Shown: piece by piece, positions 8,846-17,318 of the stretch
Position numbering within the stretch: position 1 is the first letter of the stretch
Layout: each line of letters starts with the position of its first letter
NCBI RefSeq assembly: GCF_001663775.1
Contig: NZ_KV467168.1
Coordinates: forward strand, 1,347,408-1,411,407
Direction: 5' to 3'
Origin: Arthrobacter sp. B6
GTDB taxonomy: Bacteria; Actinomycetota; Actinomycetes; Actinomycetales; Micrococcaceae
Length of the DNA: 64,000 nucleotides
The notes under the pieces: model-generated
Told to the model about the DNA's origin: nothing
Seen by the model: the letters and a program-made list of their open reading frames with translations, nothing else
Databases searched by the model: none
Made by a program: the position numbers and the translations under genes

Positions 8846-11800
8846 CTAATGGGCAACCGCCGCGGCGTCCGCGTAGACATCAGCTGGCATAGGCCGGTGC
8901 AGCTTCCAGGTTATGGCAATGGGCTTCTGGCCTGAATGCTGAACATAGTCCACCTGCCCCAGGCACGTGTAGGGAACTGTCAGCCCGGTCTCGTCATCCG
9001 CCGTGTCCCTTGTGAAGATCAGAACTCGCGAGCCGTGGGAGGCTCGGTCAAGGTAGCGCCGTCCCGTCGGGCTGGATGGCGAGGTCGCGTTCTGCGACTC
9101 CCAGTTAAACAGTTCCGGGCTGATGGCGTAGTCCTTATACATCGTGGTTGCCGAGTGCTTCTTGTCATCCTTGTTCAAGGTGACAAAGAAGGCGTCCGTC
9201 GAAGTCGCAGGACACCATGCAACGCCCTCTCGGTGCTGCACGTTCTTGCCCTGCTCGAGCGAGCCGTACTGAAGCGCCGCGAGAACCTCCTCGCGCCGGT
9301 AGGTAGCGTGCGAGAGCAGCGGGACATGCTGCAGCCCCGTACCGAGGCTCTTAGCCGCATGCTTTGATGCCGCCAACCCCAGCTTCACGACCTGGCGGAT
9401 CTCGCGGCACACAAACTGGTAGCCGCGCAGGTGGTCCAGACCGTCGTCGTACGTTCTGAATCCGCCGCCGTCATCCCACAGCGTGTAAAAAAGCATGCGT
9501 GCAAAAGCTTGCTCGCGCATGCCCAGCTCAGCGTAACGGGGTGCGTCGGGAGCAACCAGCATCGAATAGGCTGCAGCGCGTTCCGGATCGTCCACATGAA
9601 TGAGCGCGGCCATACGGCCCAGCAGCTTCTTCTCCTCCGCGTCCGACAGCTCCTCAATTTTCCCGCGGAGCACAGTCTCCAGGGGCGAGAACCCGTCAAT
9701 CAACCCTGCCTGCCGGAGGTAACCGGTCCACGAGTCCCGGGTGGACCGGTAGATCGTCTTCACGTCGTTCCCCGACCGCTCCAGATAGGCCTCGAGCTCG
9801 GTCTCGGCGTACGAGGCAATATCCCGGACCAGCTGCGCCCGGTTGAACCGGAGCTGAGCCTTAATGTTGTCCAGCACCACCTTCTGAGCGACGCGGTCCA
9901 ACACGATCTGCGAGCCGGACGGCAGATACGGGAACTCGTCCTCGGCAGCCTTCTCCAGCTCCTTGCGCCCGTAGCCGGTCAGTGCCCGGTAGCGCAGATC
10001 AAAGCGGAACTCCCGGCGCTGCTGGCCAATGAAGTCCAGGACCGTCAGTACCGCTTTGCCCTCGGCACGGCGCAGACCGCGTCCCAGCTGCTGGAGGAAG
10101 ACCGTGGCACTCTGCGTGGGCCGGAGCAGCAGGATGGTGTCCACCTGCGGCAGGTCCAGTCCTTCATTGAAGAGGTCGACGGCGAATATGCAGTTGATCT
10201 CCCGCTCACCCAGGCGTCGCAGGGCCTCCTCGCGGTCGACATCGTCAGTGCTGCCGTCGACGGCAACCGAGGCAATGCCGGCACGGTTGAACACCTGAGC
10301 CATGTATTGGGCATGCTGGACCGAGACGCAGAAGCCGATGGCCCGCATCTGAGCTGTGCTGGCGACCTTGTCCCTGAGCTCGCGGATTACCTTTGCGGCG
10401 CGGGCATCGTTTCCGGTGTAGAGGGCGCTCAGCTGTGTGGTGTCGTAGTTACCGCGTTTCCATTCCAATTGGCTCAAGTCAACGTCGTCCGAAACGCCGA
10501 AGTAGTGAAAGGGCACAAGCAGGTCTGCATCCAGCGCGTCCCACAGCCTTAGCTCGCTGGCGGTGCGGCCGTCGAAGAATTGCTTGGCTACATCGACTCC
10601 GTCGCCGCGTTCCGGTGTAGCCGTGAGCCCGAGGAGCTGCTGCGGCTGCAGGTGGTCCAGCAGGCGCCGGTAAGTGGGCGCCATGGCGTGGTGGAACTCA
10701 TCGATGACCACGACGTCGAAGAAGTCCGGTTCCAGCTGCTCGATACCGAGCGAGGACAGTGATTGGACCGAGGCGAAGATGTGCTTCCACTCTTGCGGCC
10801 TGTGCTCCCCCACGTAGAGTTCACCGAAGGCGCCGTCCTGCGTGACGTCGCGGTAGGTGCGCATCGCCTGTTTGAGGATTTCCTGGCGGTGGGCCACGAA
10901 CAGCAGCTTCAGATCGCGGCCGGCAGCTTTGGAAAGCCTTTTGTAATCCAGTGCGGCGATGACTGTTTTCCCGGTGCCGGTGGCCGCCACTAGGAGATTG
11001 TGGTTGAAGCCTTTGAGTCGCTCCGCTTCCAGGTCCTCCAACATCTCCTCCTGATGGAGGAACGGCTGAACGTCGAGACCGGTAGCGGCATCCGGGGCCG
11101 CAGTACGGCGGCCGCCGTTGCGTTCCAGCGCAGCGTCCAGCTTTTCGCCGTCGCGTTCGGGGTCGTAGCTTTGGAAGGCTCGCTGCTCCCAGTAGCTGTC
11201 GAAGGTGATCTCGAACTTCTGCAGAAGTGCCGCGGTGGCGACAGAACTGAGCCGCACGTTCCATTCCAGCCCATCCAGGAGCGCAGCTTGACTCAGATTG
11301 GAGCTGCCCACGTAAGCCGTGTCGAAACCGGTGTTGCGGCGGAACAGCCAGGCTTTGGCGTGCAGCCTTGTGGCCTGGGTTTCATAGCTGATCTTGACTT
11401 CGGCCCCGTACCTGTCGACGAGCTCGTCAAGGGCGCGGCGTTCGGTGGCGCCCATGTAGGTAGTGGTGATGACGCGGATCCTGGCGCCGCGCTCCTTGAG
11501 CCCCTCGAGCGCCGGCTGGAGAAGACGGAGGCCGGTCCAACGGACGAAGGCGCAGAGCAGGTCGACGGTGTTGGCGGACTCCATCTCGGCCCGGATCTCG
11601 GCGGCGAGATTGGGATCGTCCTTACTGTTGGTGAGGAGCGCGGAATCGCTCAGCTTTATGGTGGGGCGACGGAGCCGCCGGCGCTTTAGGGTTTCCGGCC
11701 GGTGGAGTGACTGGAGCTGGCAGGGTCCCTCTGCGATGCGTTCCGTGACGTCCAGTTCCCGAAGGAGGCGGTTGGCCAGGGCCACGCGGTCGACCGGTTT

Positions 11801-12001
11801 GGCTGCGGCCAGGGCTCGGCGGACAGCACCCGCGACGTGGCGGCAGAGGACATCGGGTGTGTCCTCCTCATCAACAATCTCGAAGACTGGTTGGAGATCC
11901 GAAAGCCGTTCAACATCTGAAACGAGGTCATCGGTGTTGAGAAGCTCGTATAAACCCTCGGGCAGCTGATTGGCTCCCTCTCCCCCAATAAAGTCGGTCA
12001 C
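8846..12001 (-). CDS. PLD-nuclease/DEAD-like superfamily 2 helicase with DUF3427-like C-terminus
   Basis: The 1051-residue protein joins a phospholipase-D-type nuclease domain to an SF2 helicase. The PLD half (about 110-270) has a single HxK motif, HAK at 214-216, followed by GSSNLSQAALLDG, so it probably dimerises to form its active site. The helicase core has Walker A ATGTGKT (340-346), DEFH (434-437), the LGLTATPERGDG motif III, and a helicase-C half ending in QQLGRGLRRAEGK. The final 300 residues match the DUF3427 arrangement found behind such helicases. Family members occur alone or in defence islands and act like single-chain restriction or DNA-processing enzymes. It is 209 bp upstream of the methyltransferase operon on the same strand and may supply its restriction activity, but no overlap couples them. 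Confidence 0.87.
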   Translation of the reverse strand: MTDFIGGEGANQLPEGLYELLNTDDLVSDVERLSDLQPVFEIVDEEDTPDVLCRHVAGAVRRALAAAKPVDRVALANRLLRELDVTERIAEGPCQLQSLHRPETLKRRRLRRPTIKLSDSALLTNSKDDPNLAAEIRAEMESANTVDLLCAFVRWTGLRLLQPALEGLKERGARIRVITTTYMGATERRALDELVDRYGAEVKISYETQATRLHAKAWLFRRNTGFDTAYVGSSNLSQAALLDGLEWNVRLSSVATAALLQKFEITFDSYWEQRAFQSYDPERDGEKLDAALERNGGRRTAAPDAATGLDVQPFLHQEEMLEDLEAERLKGFNHNLLVAATGTGKTVIAALDYKRLSKAAGRDLKLLFVAHRQEILKQAMRTYRDVTQDGAFGELYVGEHRPQEWKHIFASVQSLSSLGIEQLEPDFFDVVVIDEFHHAMAPTYRRLLDHLQPQQLLGLTATPERGDGVDVAKQFFDGRTASELRLWDALDADLLVPFHYFGVSDDVDLSQLEWKRGNYDTTQLSALYTGNDARAAKVIRELRDKVASTAQMRAIGFCVSVQHAQYMAQVFNRAGIASVAVDGSTDDVDREEALRRLGEREINCIFAVDLFNEGLDLPQVDTILLLRPTQSATVFLQQLGRGLRRAEGKAVLTVLDFIGQQRREFRFDLRYRALTGYGRKELEKAAEDEFPYLPSGSQIVLDRVAQKVVLDNIKAQLRFNRAQLVRDIASYAETELEAYLERSGNDVKTIYRSTRDSWTGYLRQAGLIDGFSPLETVLRGKIEELSDAEEKKLLGRMAALIHVDDPERAAAYSMLVAPDAPRYAELGMREQAFARMLFYTLWDDGGGFRTYDDGLDHLRGYQFVCREIRQVVKLGLAASKHAAKSLGTGLQHVPLLSHATYRREEVLAALQYGSLEQGKNVQHREGVAWCPATSTDAFFVTLNKDDKKHSATTMYKDYAISPELFNWESQNATSPSSPTGRRYLDRASHGSRVLIFTRDTADDETGLTVPYTCLGQVDYVQHSGQKPIAITWKLHRPMPADVYADAAAVAH

Positions 12002-12327
12002 TGCCCCAGGCTACTAGTGATTCCAACAACATCTGATGTAGATGTAACTTATGTTAGGAGTCAGCGACAGACCTACGCCCTGCATCTCCAATCGCGGGAA
12101 GCTCCCAGATACCGACCGTCATCGCAGTCGCCCGCAAGGGGCCCACCGCCGCAAGCGCCGCGTTGGCATTCGCAACGCATTCGCGAAGAGCAGTTTCCGC
12201 GGCAGCAGGGCAAGGACGAGTGCATCTAATTCTGGTTTAAGGCAAAACTAGGTCAAACGAAGATCAAGGCCCGCATTCATTCACTGCGATATCAAGACGC
12301 AACCCGCAGTTGCCAAGGGCTATCCGG
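12002..12327. other. Intergenic gap between helicase start and HEPN-gene end
   Basis: These 326 bp separate two minus-strand genes. The base composition falls from the left end (GC-rich, helicase promoter side) to AT-richer sequence next to the HEPN gene. Short open frames exist but lack ribosome sites and homology. No tRNA, terminator hairpin or mobile element was recognised. The helicase promoter must lie in the left part, yet no convincing -10/-35 pair was found. Confidence 0.5.
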
Positions 12328-13443
12328 CTAGCCACTATAAGCATGACTAAAAACATCTAAGGCGACTGAAACGAGAGCATTGCATAAGGGATTCCAGTTG
12401 ATTGCGGTTATATCCAGCGATTCTTCCGAGGGCCGGTAGTGAACAATTTGGTTTCGGAGTTTATAGATCGCCCGTCCAGCTAAGACGTCCAGTTCATCCA
12501 TCGCTTCCAATTCACTCAAGCGAGTAATTTCTTTAGAATCGTCCGGATCCGCCTTAGGCCCAGACTCGAGCCAACGACAGATCTTTGCAAGATCCGCACG
12601 GTTAGCTTGCTTTAGAGCGACGTTGAGGCTGCTAGCCTCCTGCGGATGCCACCCAATTTTGCTTTCCAAAACTGCTGCAATCTCATGCCAAGGAAGTTCC
12701 AGGGCTAGCGCTGTTCCCAATTTTGAACTGGTGTCGTAAGCATAAGTGGCTTCAATGCATCGATACAAAGACATAAATAGACTTCTAGGATCAAGATCGA
12801 ACACAGATCGACACAATTCAGCGTAGGGAAGAGAAGGCACGTTCAGATCGGCGAGGGTCGAGAGCGAGGCAGCAAGTTCATCATCGATCCATGAACTACC
12901 TAGCCTGCATTCGTCCACACTCAAACGCAAGAACGTCGGCCAAACAGTTGTGTTATCCAGTGGGCTTTCACTTCTCAATGCCTTCACCGTTGGGAATAGC
13001 GAAGCCACCTGGGAGTGGTCATGGCCTTCATAACCCGGGTCGCCCATTGCTCCAACTTCAACAACGTTGCGCACGACCCCCGTTGGGACATTTGGTTGGA
13101 TTCCGAGTTCGGAGATCAAGGAGACAGTAAGCCCCGAGTTTACCTCTATCAACGGGAGCTCCGGATAATCCGGATCATACTCGAAACCGACTAATCCTAT
13201 GTAGTGAGGGCCGTCCTCGCCGAGTTCCAGCCACGTAAGATAGCGGTGCCGGCCGAAGCCGAGGAAGGATAGGACCGAAATGTACTTGAGCCATTCTTTC
13301 TCAGTCTTGTTACTCTGAACCCATCGCGGAAAGGATGTATCGCTAATAGGATCGTTTCGCTTCTCACAATACGTCGCCAAGATCGTGAACAAGGATGCAT
13401 TTGCATCCCTCATGCTTCTACTCACTAGCTTGCCCGCCAGCAT
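12328..13443 (-). CDS. Probable HEPN-domain protein (candidate RNase effector)
   Basis: This 371-residue protein has an unrecognised N-terminal half and an all-helical C-terminal third. Near the C-terminus it carries KLRNQIVHYRP, with R330 and H335 forming the R-x4-H motif of HEPN ribonucleases. The context (a helix starting LFMSLYRCIEATYAY near 217, then a hydrophobic last helix) is like the ApeA/Swt1-type HEPN group. HEPN proteins often act as RNA-cutting toxins in abortive infection and toxin-antitoxin pairs. Its start overlaps the end of the DGQHR-like gene by 19 bp, so the two are co-translated. The DNA is clearly AT-richer than the 16-64 kb region, a sign of horizontal transfer. The HEPN call rests on the motif and helical pattern, not on a database match. 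Confidence 0.62.
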   Translation of the reverse strand: MLAGKLVSRSMRDANASLFTILATYCEKRNDPISDTSFPRWVQSNKTEKEWLKYISVLSFLGFGRHRYLTWLELGEDGPHYIGLVGFEYDPDYPELPLIEVNSGLTVSLISELGIQPNVPTGVVRNVVEVGAMGDPGYEGHDHSQVASLFPTVKALRSESPLDNTTVWPTFLRLSVDECRLGSSWIDDELAASLSTLADLNVPSLPYAELCRSVFDLDPRSLFMSLYRCIEATYAYDTSSKLGTALALELPWHEIAAVLESKIGWHPQEASSLNVALKQANRADLAKICRWLESGPKADPDDSKEITRLSELEAMDELDVLAGRAIYKLRNQIVHYRPSEESLDITAINWNPLCNALVSVALDVFSHAYSG

Positions 13444-14576
13444 TGCTCCATATTTTCAAGGTCAAATTCCTCTTCAACCAAGACCTTGAACGCTTCCGAG
13501 AAAACTGACCGCTCGTATCTACCGACCTGGCCGACCTTTTTGTCGAGCACTTCCCTAAGAACGTCTAAACGAAGAAAGTCCTCTAACTGCTCGTTACTCA
13601 TGCCATGCAACCTGAAGACCAAACGCTGCTGTGCTGCTTCTAGTTCTTCCATACGCGCCATCCGCTGCGTTCTCGAACGGTCGGCACCAGGCCGGCCCAA
13701 TACGGAACTTCCGAGTGCGACAATGAGACCAATCCGAGCCGGCTGTCTGTCAAAGATGAATCTTCCGGAGGGAGACCCATCTTCCCCGAGGTATTTACCG
13801 AAGGCGACGTCCAAGCGAGCAAGCATCGACAGGGCCGTGTAGAAGTGGTCCTGAAATGACTCATCTGCGAGGTTATCTACAAAGTCAAGCCGCGAGAATT
13901 CATCAGAAATGGCTTCTTTGGTGTCAACGGCTGTCTTTCGGAGCGAAAATGCAATATAGAGTTCAACCAAGTCGTCACTCGAGTATTGAGCGGGGGCCAC
14001 GCGACGCCCAGGATTGTCAGGAGAAGTGACTTTATCAAGGTCTTCTACGTTCCGCTTGATCTCATCAAGCAACGGTGCAAAAACTACAGAGAGTTGTCGG
14101 CTAATTGTCCAAGGAACCTGAGACGTGTTGAGCACGAGCATCCGGTAAATCATTGCGCGAACGCTGTTTGTTAGCCAGAACTCAACGCGCACTCCTCTTG
14201 TTCCGACTTCGACATGGTCAGAAAGCGCTTCTTTCAAAGCTGCAGTTCGCTGCATTCCATCAATAATCGAAAGCGATCCATGGGCAGTCGGCAGAAATTC
14301 GTTAATACCTACCGCTTCCAACTTGGGCAGCGCGTCAAATAGGTTTTTCTCCAACACGGCGCCGATCACTATAGGTGGCAGAACAGCGCCCTTTTTCAGA
14401 TCTTCGACCATTCTGGAGCGTATTCTCTTGGCCGTCGTGGTAGTCAGGACTCCCCGTTGCCCCTTCAAGGCTCCCTGAGCCGCGTGAGCATCATCAACCA
14501 GCGAGATATAGTCCGCGACAGGCAAAGTCGTTAAAACCGACCAGCACTGACTTCTATCGTCGTAAAGCCAATCCAT
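13425..14576 (-). CDS. DGQHR/ParB-like domain protein, partner of the HEPN protein
   Basis: The 383-residue product contains SIIDGMQRTAAL near residues 103-114, close to the DGQHR signature (DGQHRxxA) of DndB/DptB-like and ParB-related proteins. It is followed by LVLNTSQVPWTISRQL, similar to the N-rich segment after the signature in that fold. In these families the fold binds nucleotide or DNA, and several members regulate defence loci. The C-terminal half is helical and acidic (EEEFDLENMEQ). It is the first gene of a two-gene unit with the HEPN-like gene and overlaps it by 19 bp, so it may control, sense for, or neutralise the HEPN partner. Its DNA is AT-richer than its neighbours to the right. 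The fold assignment is moderately supported; the exact role is unknown. Confidence 0.6.
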   Translation of the reverse strand: MDWLYDDRSQCWSVLTTLPVADYISLVDDAHAAQGALKGQRGVLTTTTAKRIRSRMVEDLKKGAVLPPIVIGAVLEKNLFDALPKLEAVGINEFLPTAHGSLSIIDGMQRTAALKEALSDHVEVGTRGVRVEFWLTNSVRAMIYRMLVLNTSQVPWTISRQLSVVFAPLLDEIKRNVEDLDKVTSPDNPGRRVAPAQYSSDDLVELYIAFSLRKTAVDTKEAISDEFSRLDFVDNLADESFQDHFYTALSMLARLDVAFGKYLGEDGSPSGRFIFDRQPARIGLIVALGSSVLGRPGADRSRTQRMARMEELEAAQQRLVFRLHGMSNEQLEDFLRLDVLREVLDKKVGQVGRYERSVFSEAFKVLVEEEFDLENMEQCWRAS

Positions 14577-14713
14577 AGTTGTTCCCCATCAGTAAAAACT
14601 TTTGCAGTTGGTCAACCCAGGCACGAGACCCAAACTTTGTCCTAAGCGGTTCAAACTCAAAATCTTAGTTGCTCCGCCAGTTCCTCTCGAATCTACAGAA
14701 GATGAGTGGGCTC

Positions 14714-15127
14714 GGCGTTGCTGTCCAGCCGGGAGAGCAGGTAGGCGCCGATTACCGGGACCACCACGTAGGACACCGGGTTCAGCTGCTGCCCGGCCCG
14801 GCGCTGACGCACAAAGTGGAACACCACCGAAGCGTTCACCAAAGTGAAGGCGGTGAAGGCACAAAGTTGATGAACGACGTCGACGTGGCCACGTCCAGGA
14901 AGATGGCAATCAGGCCCACAGTGCCGGTGATGACCAGGTTCGCCCACCGGGGTGTGGAACTTCTCGCTGAGCCGGCCGAAGACAGCCTTGGGAAGCACGG
15001 AGTCGCGGCTCATCGCGTACAGCAGGCGGGAGGCGCTGGCCTGCGCGGCGAGGCCGGAGGCGAACTGCGCCACCACCAGGCCGGCCAGGAACACGGCGCC
15101 GAACACCTGCCCGCCGATCTGCAGGAC
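14714..15127 (-). pseudogene. Fragment of an APC-family permease gene
   Basis: This stretch closely matches about 420 bp inside the intact permease gene at 17319-18668 (its bases about 17450-17871), on the same strand. Several small insertions and deletions break the frame, for example a 9-bp gap after GGTAGGCG and single-base changes around the CACAAAGTTGATG and CGCCCACCGG positions. Both ends are truncated: the left end abuts AT-rich island sequence, and the right end switches at CTGCAGG into the degraded methyltransferase copy. It cannot encode a transporter and is best read as a recombination scar. Confidence 0.8.
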
Positions 15128-15130
15128 GAC

Positions 15131-16485
15131 TATCGGCGAACAAGCCGCCACAGCGACGTGACCTCGGCCGAACGCGCCTCGAACAGAGGATCGTCGCGGT
15201 CCGATGCCTTCGGATGCGTAGGCCTGGTGTCCAGCCGTTCCGCCACCTTCAGCCCGGCGGCCCCGATGGCGCCCAGCAGATCGTCACGCGTCCGCAGGCC
15301 AAGGTGCTCGGGCAGGTCGGAGAGGACAAGCCACCCCTCACCGTCTTGTTCTAGATGGTCGGGGAGTTCATTCAGGAAGCGGAACAGCATCCTGCTCCCG
15401 GGGTCGTAGACGGCGCTGTCCAGGGTGGAATGCGGCGTGGCCGGAATCCAGGGCGGGTTGCACACGACGAGCGGTGCCCGCCCGGGCGGGAACATGTCGG
15501 CCAGGACGGCCACAGCTCGGTCCTGGACCCCGAGGTTCCGGAAATTCTCAGCGGCGCAGGCGATCGCACGCGGTTCATTGTCCGTCGCCTCCACGCGGCG
15601 GACGCCACGGCGCGCGAGGACGGCGGGCGAGCACCCCGGTACCGGTTCCAACGTCGAACGCCAGCGTGTCAGAGGGCAGCGCAGCGGCGGCCACGAGATC
15701 CACATACTCACTGCGGGTGGGGAAGAACGTGCCATAGTGCGGGTGGATGCGGCCTTGCAGGGCATCGACGTAGACGCCATTGCGTCGCCACTCGTGGGCG
15801 CCAATTGCCCCGACAAGCTCATGCAGGGACACGATGGAAGATTCGCCGACATCACCGTACGCTTCAGCAGCGGCCTCCCGGATATCCGGTGCGCGGCGCA
15901 ACGGCACCACCGGGCCCGGATCAAGGGGAATCAGCAGCAGCCCGAGAATGCGTGCTCGATGCGAGCAGGACTGGCGATGCCGATAGAACCTTTCGGCCGG
16001 AGTTCCTGCGGTCTCTTTCTTTCCGGCGCCTATCCGCCGGTCCAGGGCGTTGAGGATCTGCCGCCCGTTGTGGAAGTCACCGTGCCAGAGCATCGCGATC
16101 CCCTGCGACGCCATCCGGTACGCCTCATTGGCCGTGAGAGAGTCGGAGACCACTTCGACGCGCGTCGGCGCCGGTCTGCCGCCGAACGCCACCGCGCGGT
16201 CATGCTGACACCGGCCTCGGCCCAGGAAACGAGGGCACGCTCAATCACCGCAGCTGTGCGCGAGGCCTTGGGGTCCGGCGTCGGAATTCCCACGGGAGCT
16301 GGCATGTCGGTACTGATAAGGATCCATTCCAAGAGTCCGCGGGCGGATCGGAGACTGACGGTTGCGGCGGCGATTCCACGACGTCCAAGGCTACGGCCCA
16401 AGATTCCAGACCGTCATCCGGCAGCGAACGGAGCTTCTTGATCGATGGCGGCTGGAGCCCTTGAACCAAATTGTCAGGATACAGG
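15131..16485 (-). pseudogene. Degraded second copy of the SAM methyltransferase at 31981-33186
   Basis: The sequence runs parallel to 31982-33335 from the stop region through the whole gene and about 150 bp of 5' leader. Two frameshifts are visible against the intact copy: one extra base near 15630 (CGGCGGGCGAGC against CGGCAGCGAGC) and a 4-bp loss near 16182 (CTGCCGCCGAAC against CTGCCGTTCGCCGAAC). Segments still read as the SAM-binding and NPPW-containing core, but in different frames. Homology ends at TTGTCAGGATACAGG (16471-16485), five bases before the stop codon of the nitrilase gene, so the junction is sharp. It forms a direct repeat with the intact gene, the two flanking about 15.5 kb. 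Confidence 0.85.
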
Positions 16486-16489
16486 GGTG

Positions 16490-17296
16490 CTACAACCTCC
16501 GCTGCCGGAACATCGGGAACGACTCCCGCACCCGGTCCACGGTCTCCAGTGAAACCTCCACCGACCGAACACCGGGCGTCAGCCCAAGGTCAGCCTCAAC
16601 AACCCCCATCGGATCCACCAGCACGCTCCGCCCCACCGACACCGGCGGCGCCTGGCACACCCCGGCCACGTACACGCTGTTCTCAATGGCCCGAGCCGTG
16701 TTCAGCGCCAGCCACTGTTCCGTCTTGTGCTCGCCCGGCACCCAGGATGAGCAGACCAGCAGGACCTGCGCGCCGGCGTCGGCCAGTGACCTGGCCAGCT
16801 CCGGGAACCGAAGGTCGTAGCAGGTCATCAGCCCGAACCGCACTCCCCCGTGCTCGAACACCGCGGGGTCGGTGGACGGTCCGGGCTTGATGAACTGAGA
16901 TTCCCCGTAGCCCTGCGCGTCGAAAAGGTGGATCTTCCGGTAGGAAGCCAGCCGGCCGCCGTCGGGCCCGTAAGCCACCAGCGTGTTGTAGGCCTTGCCC
17001 GGCTCCTCCGAGGCCTCCACCACGCCCGCCACCAGGGCGATGCCGCGGCGGCGGGCGGTCTCGGCGAGCTCCCGGCAGACTGGACCGTCCAGCGGCTCGG
17101 CCATCGCAGGGAACGTCGCGTCCACCGTCTTCTTCTCGTAGGTGGCGTACTCCGGGAAGGCGACCAGCCCGGCGCCGGCGCGCGCCGCCTCCGCGGCGAA
17201 CCGGTCGATCGCGGCGAGGTTGGCGTGGATGTCGGTGCCCGACTCCAGCTGCCCGAGCGCTATCCTCACGGCTGCTCCTTCCCTTACATTACGCAT
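16490..17296 (-). CDS. Carbon-nitrogen hydrolase (nitrilase superfamily)
   Basis: This 268-residue protein has the Glu-Lys-Cys triad of the nitrilase superfamily: E in FPEYATYEKK (about 48), K in SYRKIHLFD and C in LMTCYDLRFPELAR. Length is normal for a short carbon-nitrogen hydrolase that cleaves amides such as omega-amides or carbamoyl compounds in the cytoplasm. It is the last gene of a three-gene minus-strand unit, 22 bp after the permease, with a second nitrilase at the head. Together these suggest import and hydrolysis of an amide- or nitrile-containing nitrogen source. The substrate cannot be named from sequence. Confidence 0.88.
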   Translation of the reverse strand: MRNVREGAAVRIALGQLESGTDIHANLAAIDRFAAEAARAGAGLVAFPEYATYEKKTVDATFPAMAEPLDGPVCRELAETARRRGIALVAGVVEASEEPGKAYNTLVAYGPDGGRLASYRKIHLFDAQGYGESQFIKPGPSTDPAVFEHGGVRFGLMTCYDLRFPELARSLADAGAQVLLVCSSWVPGEHKTEQWLALNTARAIENSVYVAGVCQAPPVSVGRSVLVDPMGVVEADLGLTPGVRSVEVSLETVDRVRESFPMFRQRRL

Positions 17297-17318
17297 CGGC
17301 CTAGTTAAACCAGAAGGC

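Noticed and set aside
9431-10552. A 373-codon plus-strand frame opposite the helicase
   Set aside because: The minus strand carries complete helicase motifs through this span.
12017-12251. Two small plus-strand frames beside the helicase start
   Set aside because: They have no ribosome site or homology, and overlap each other in different registers.
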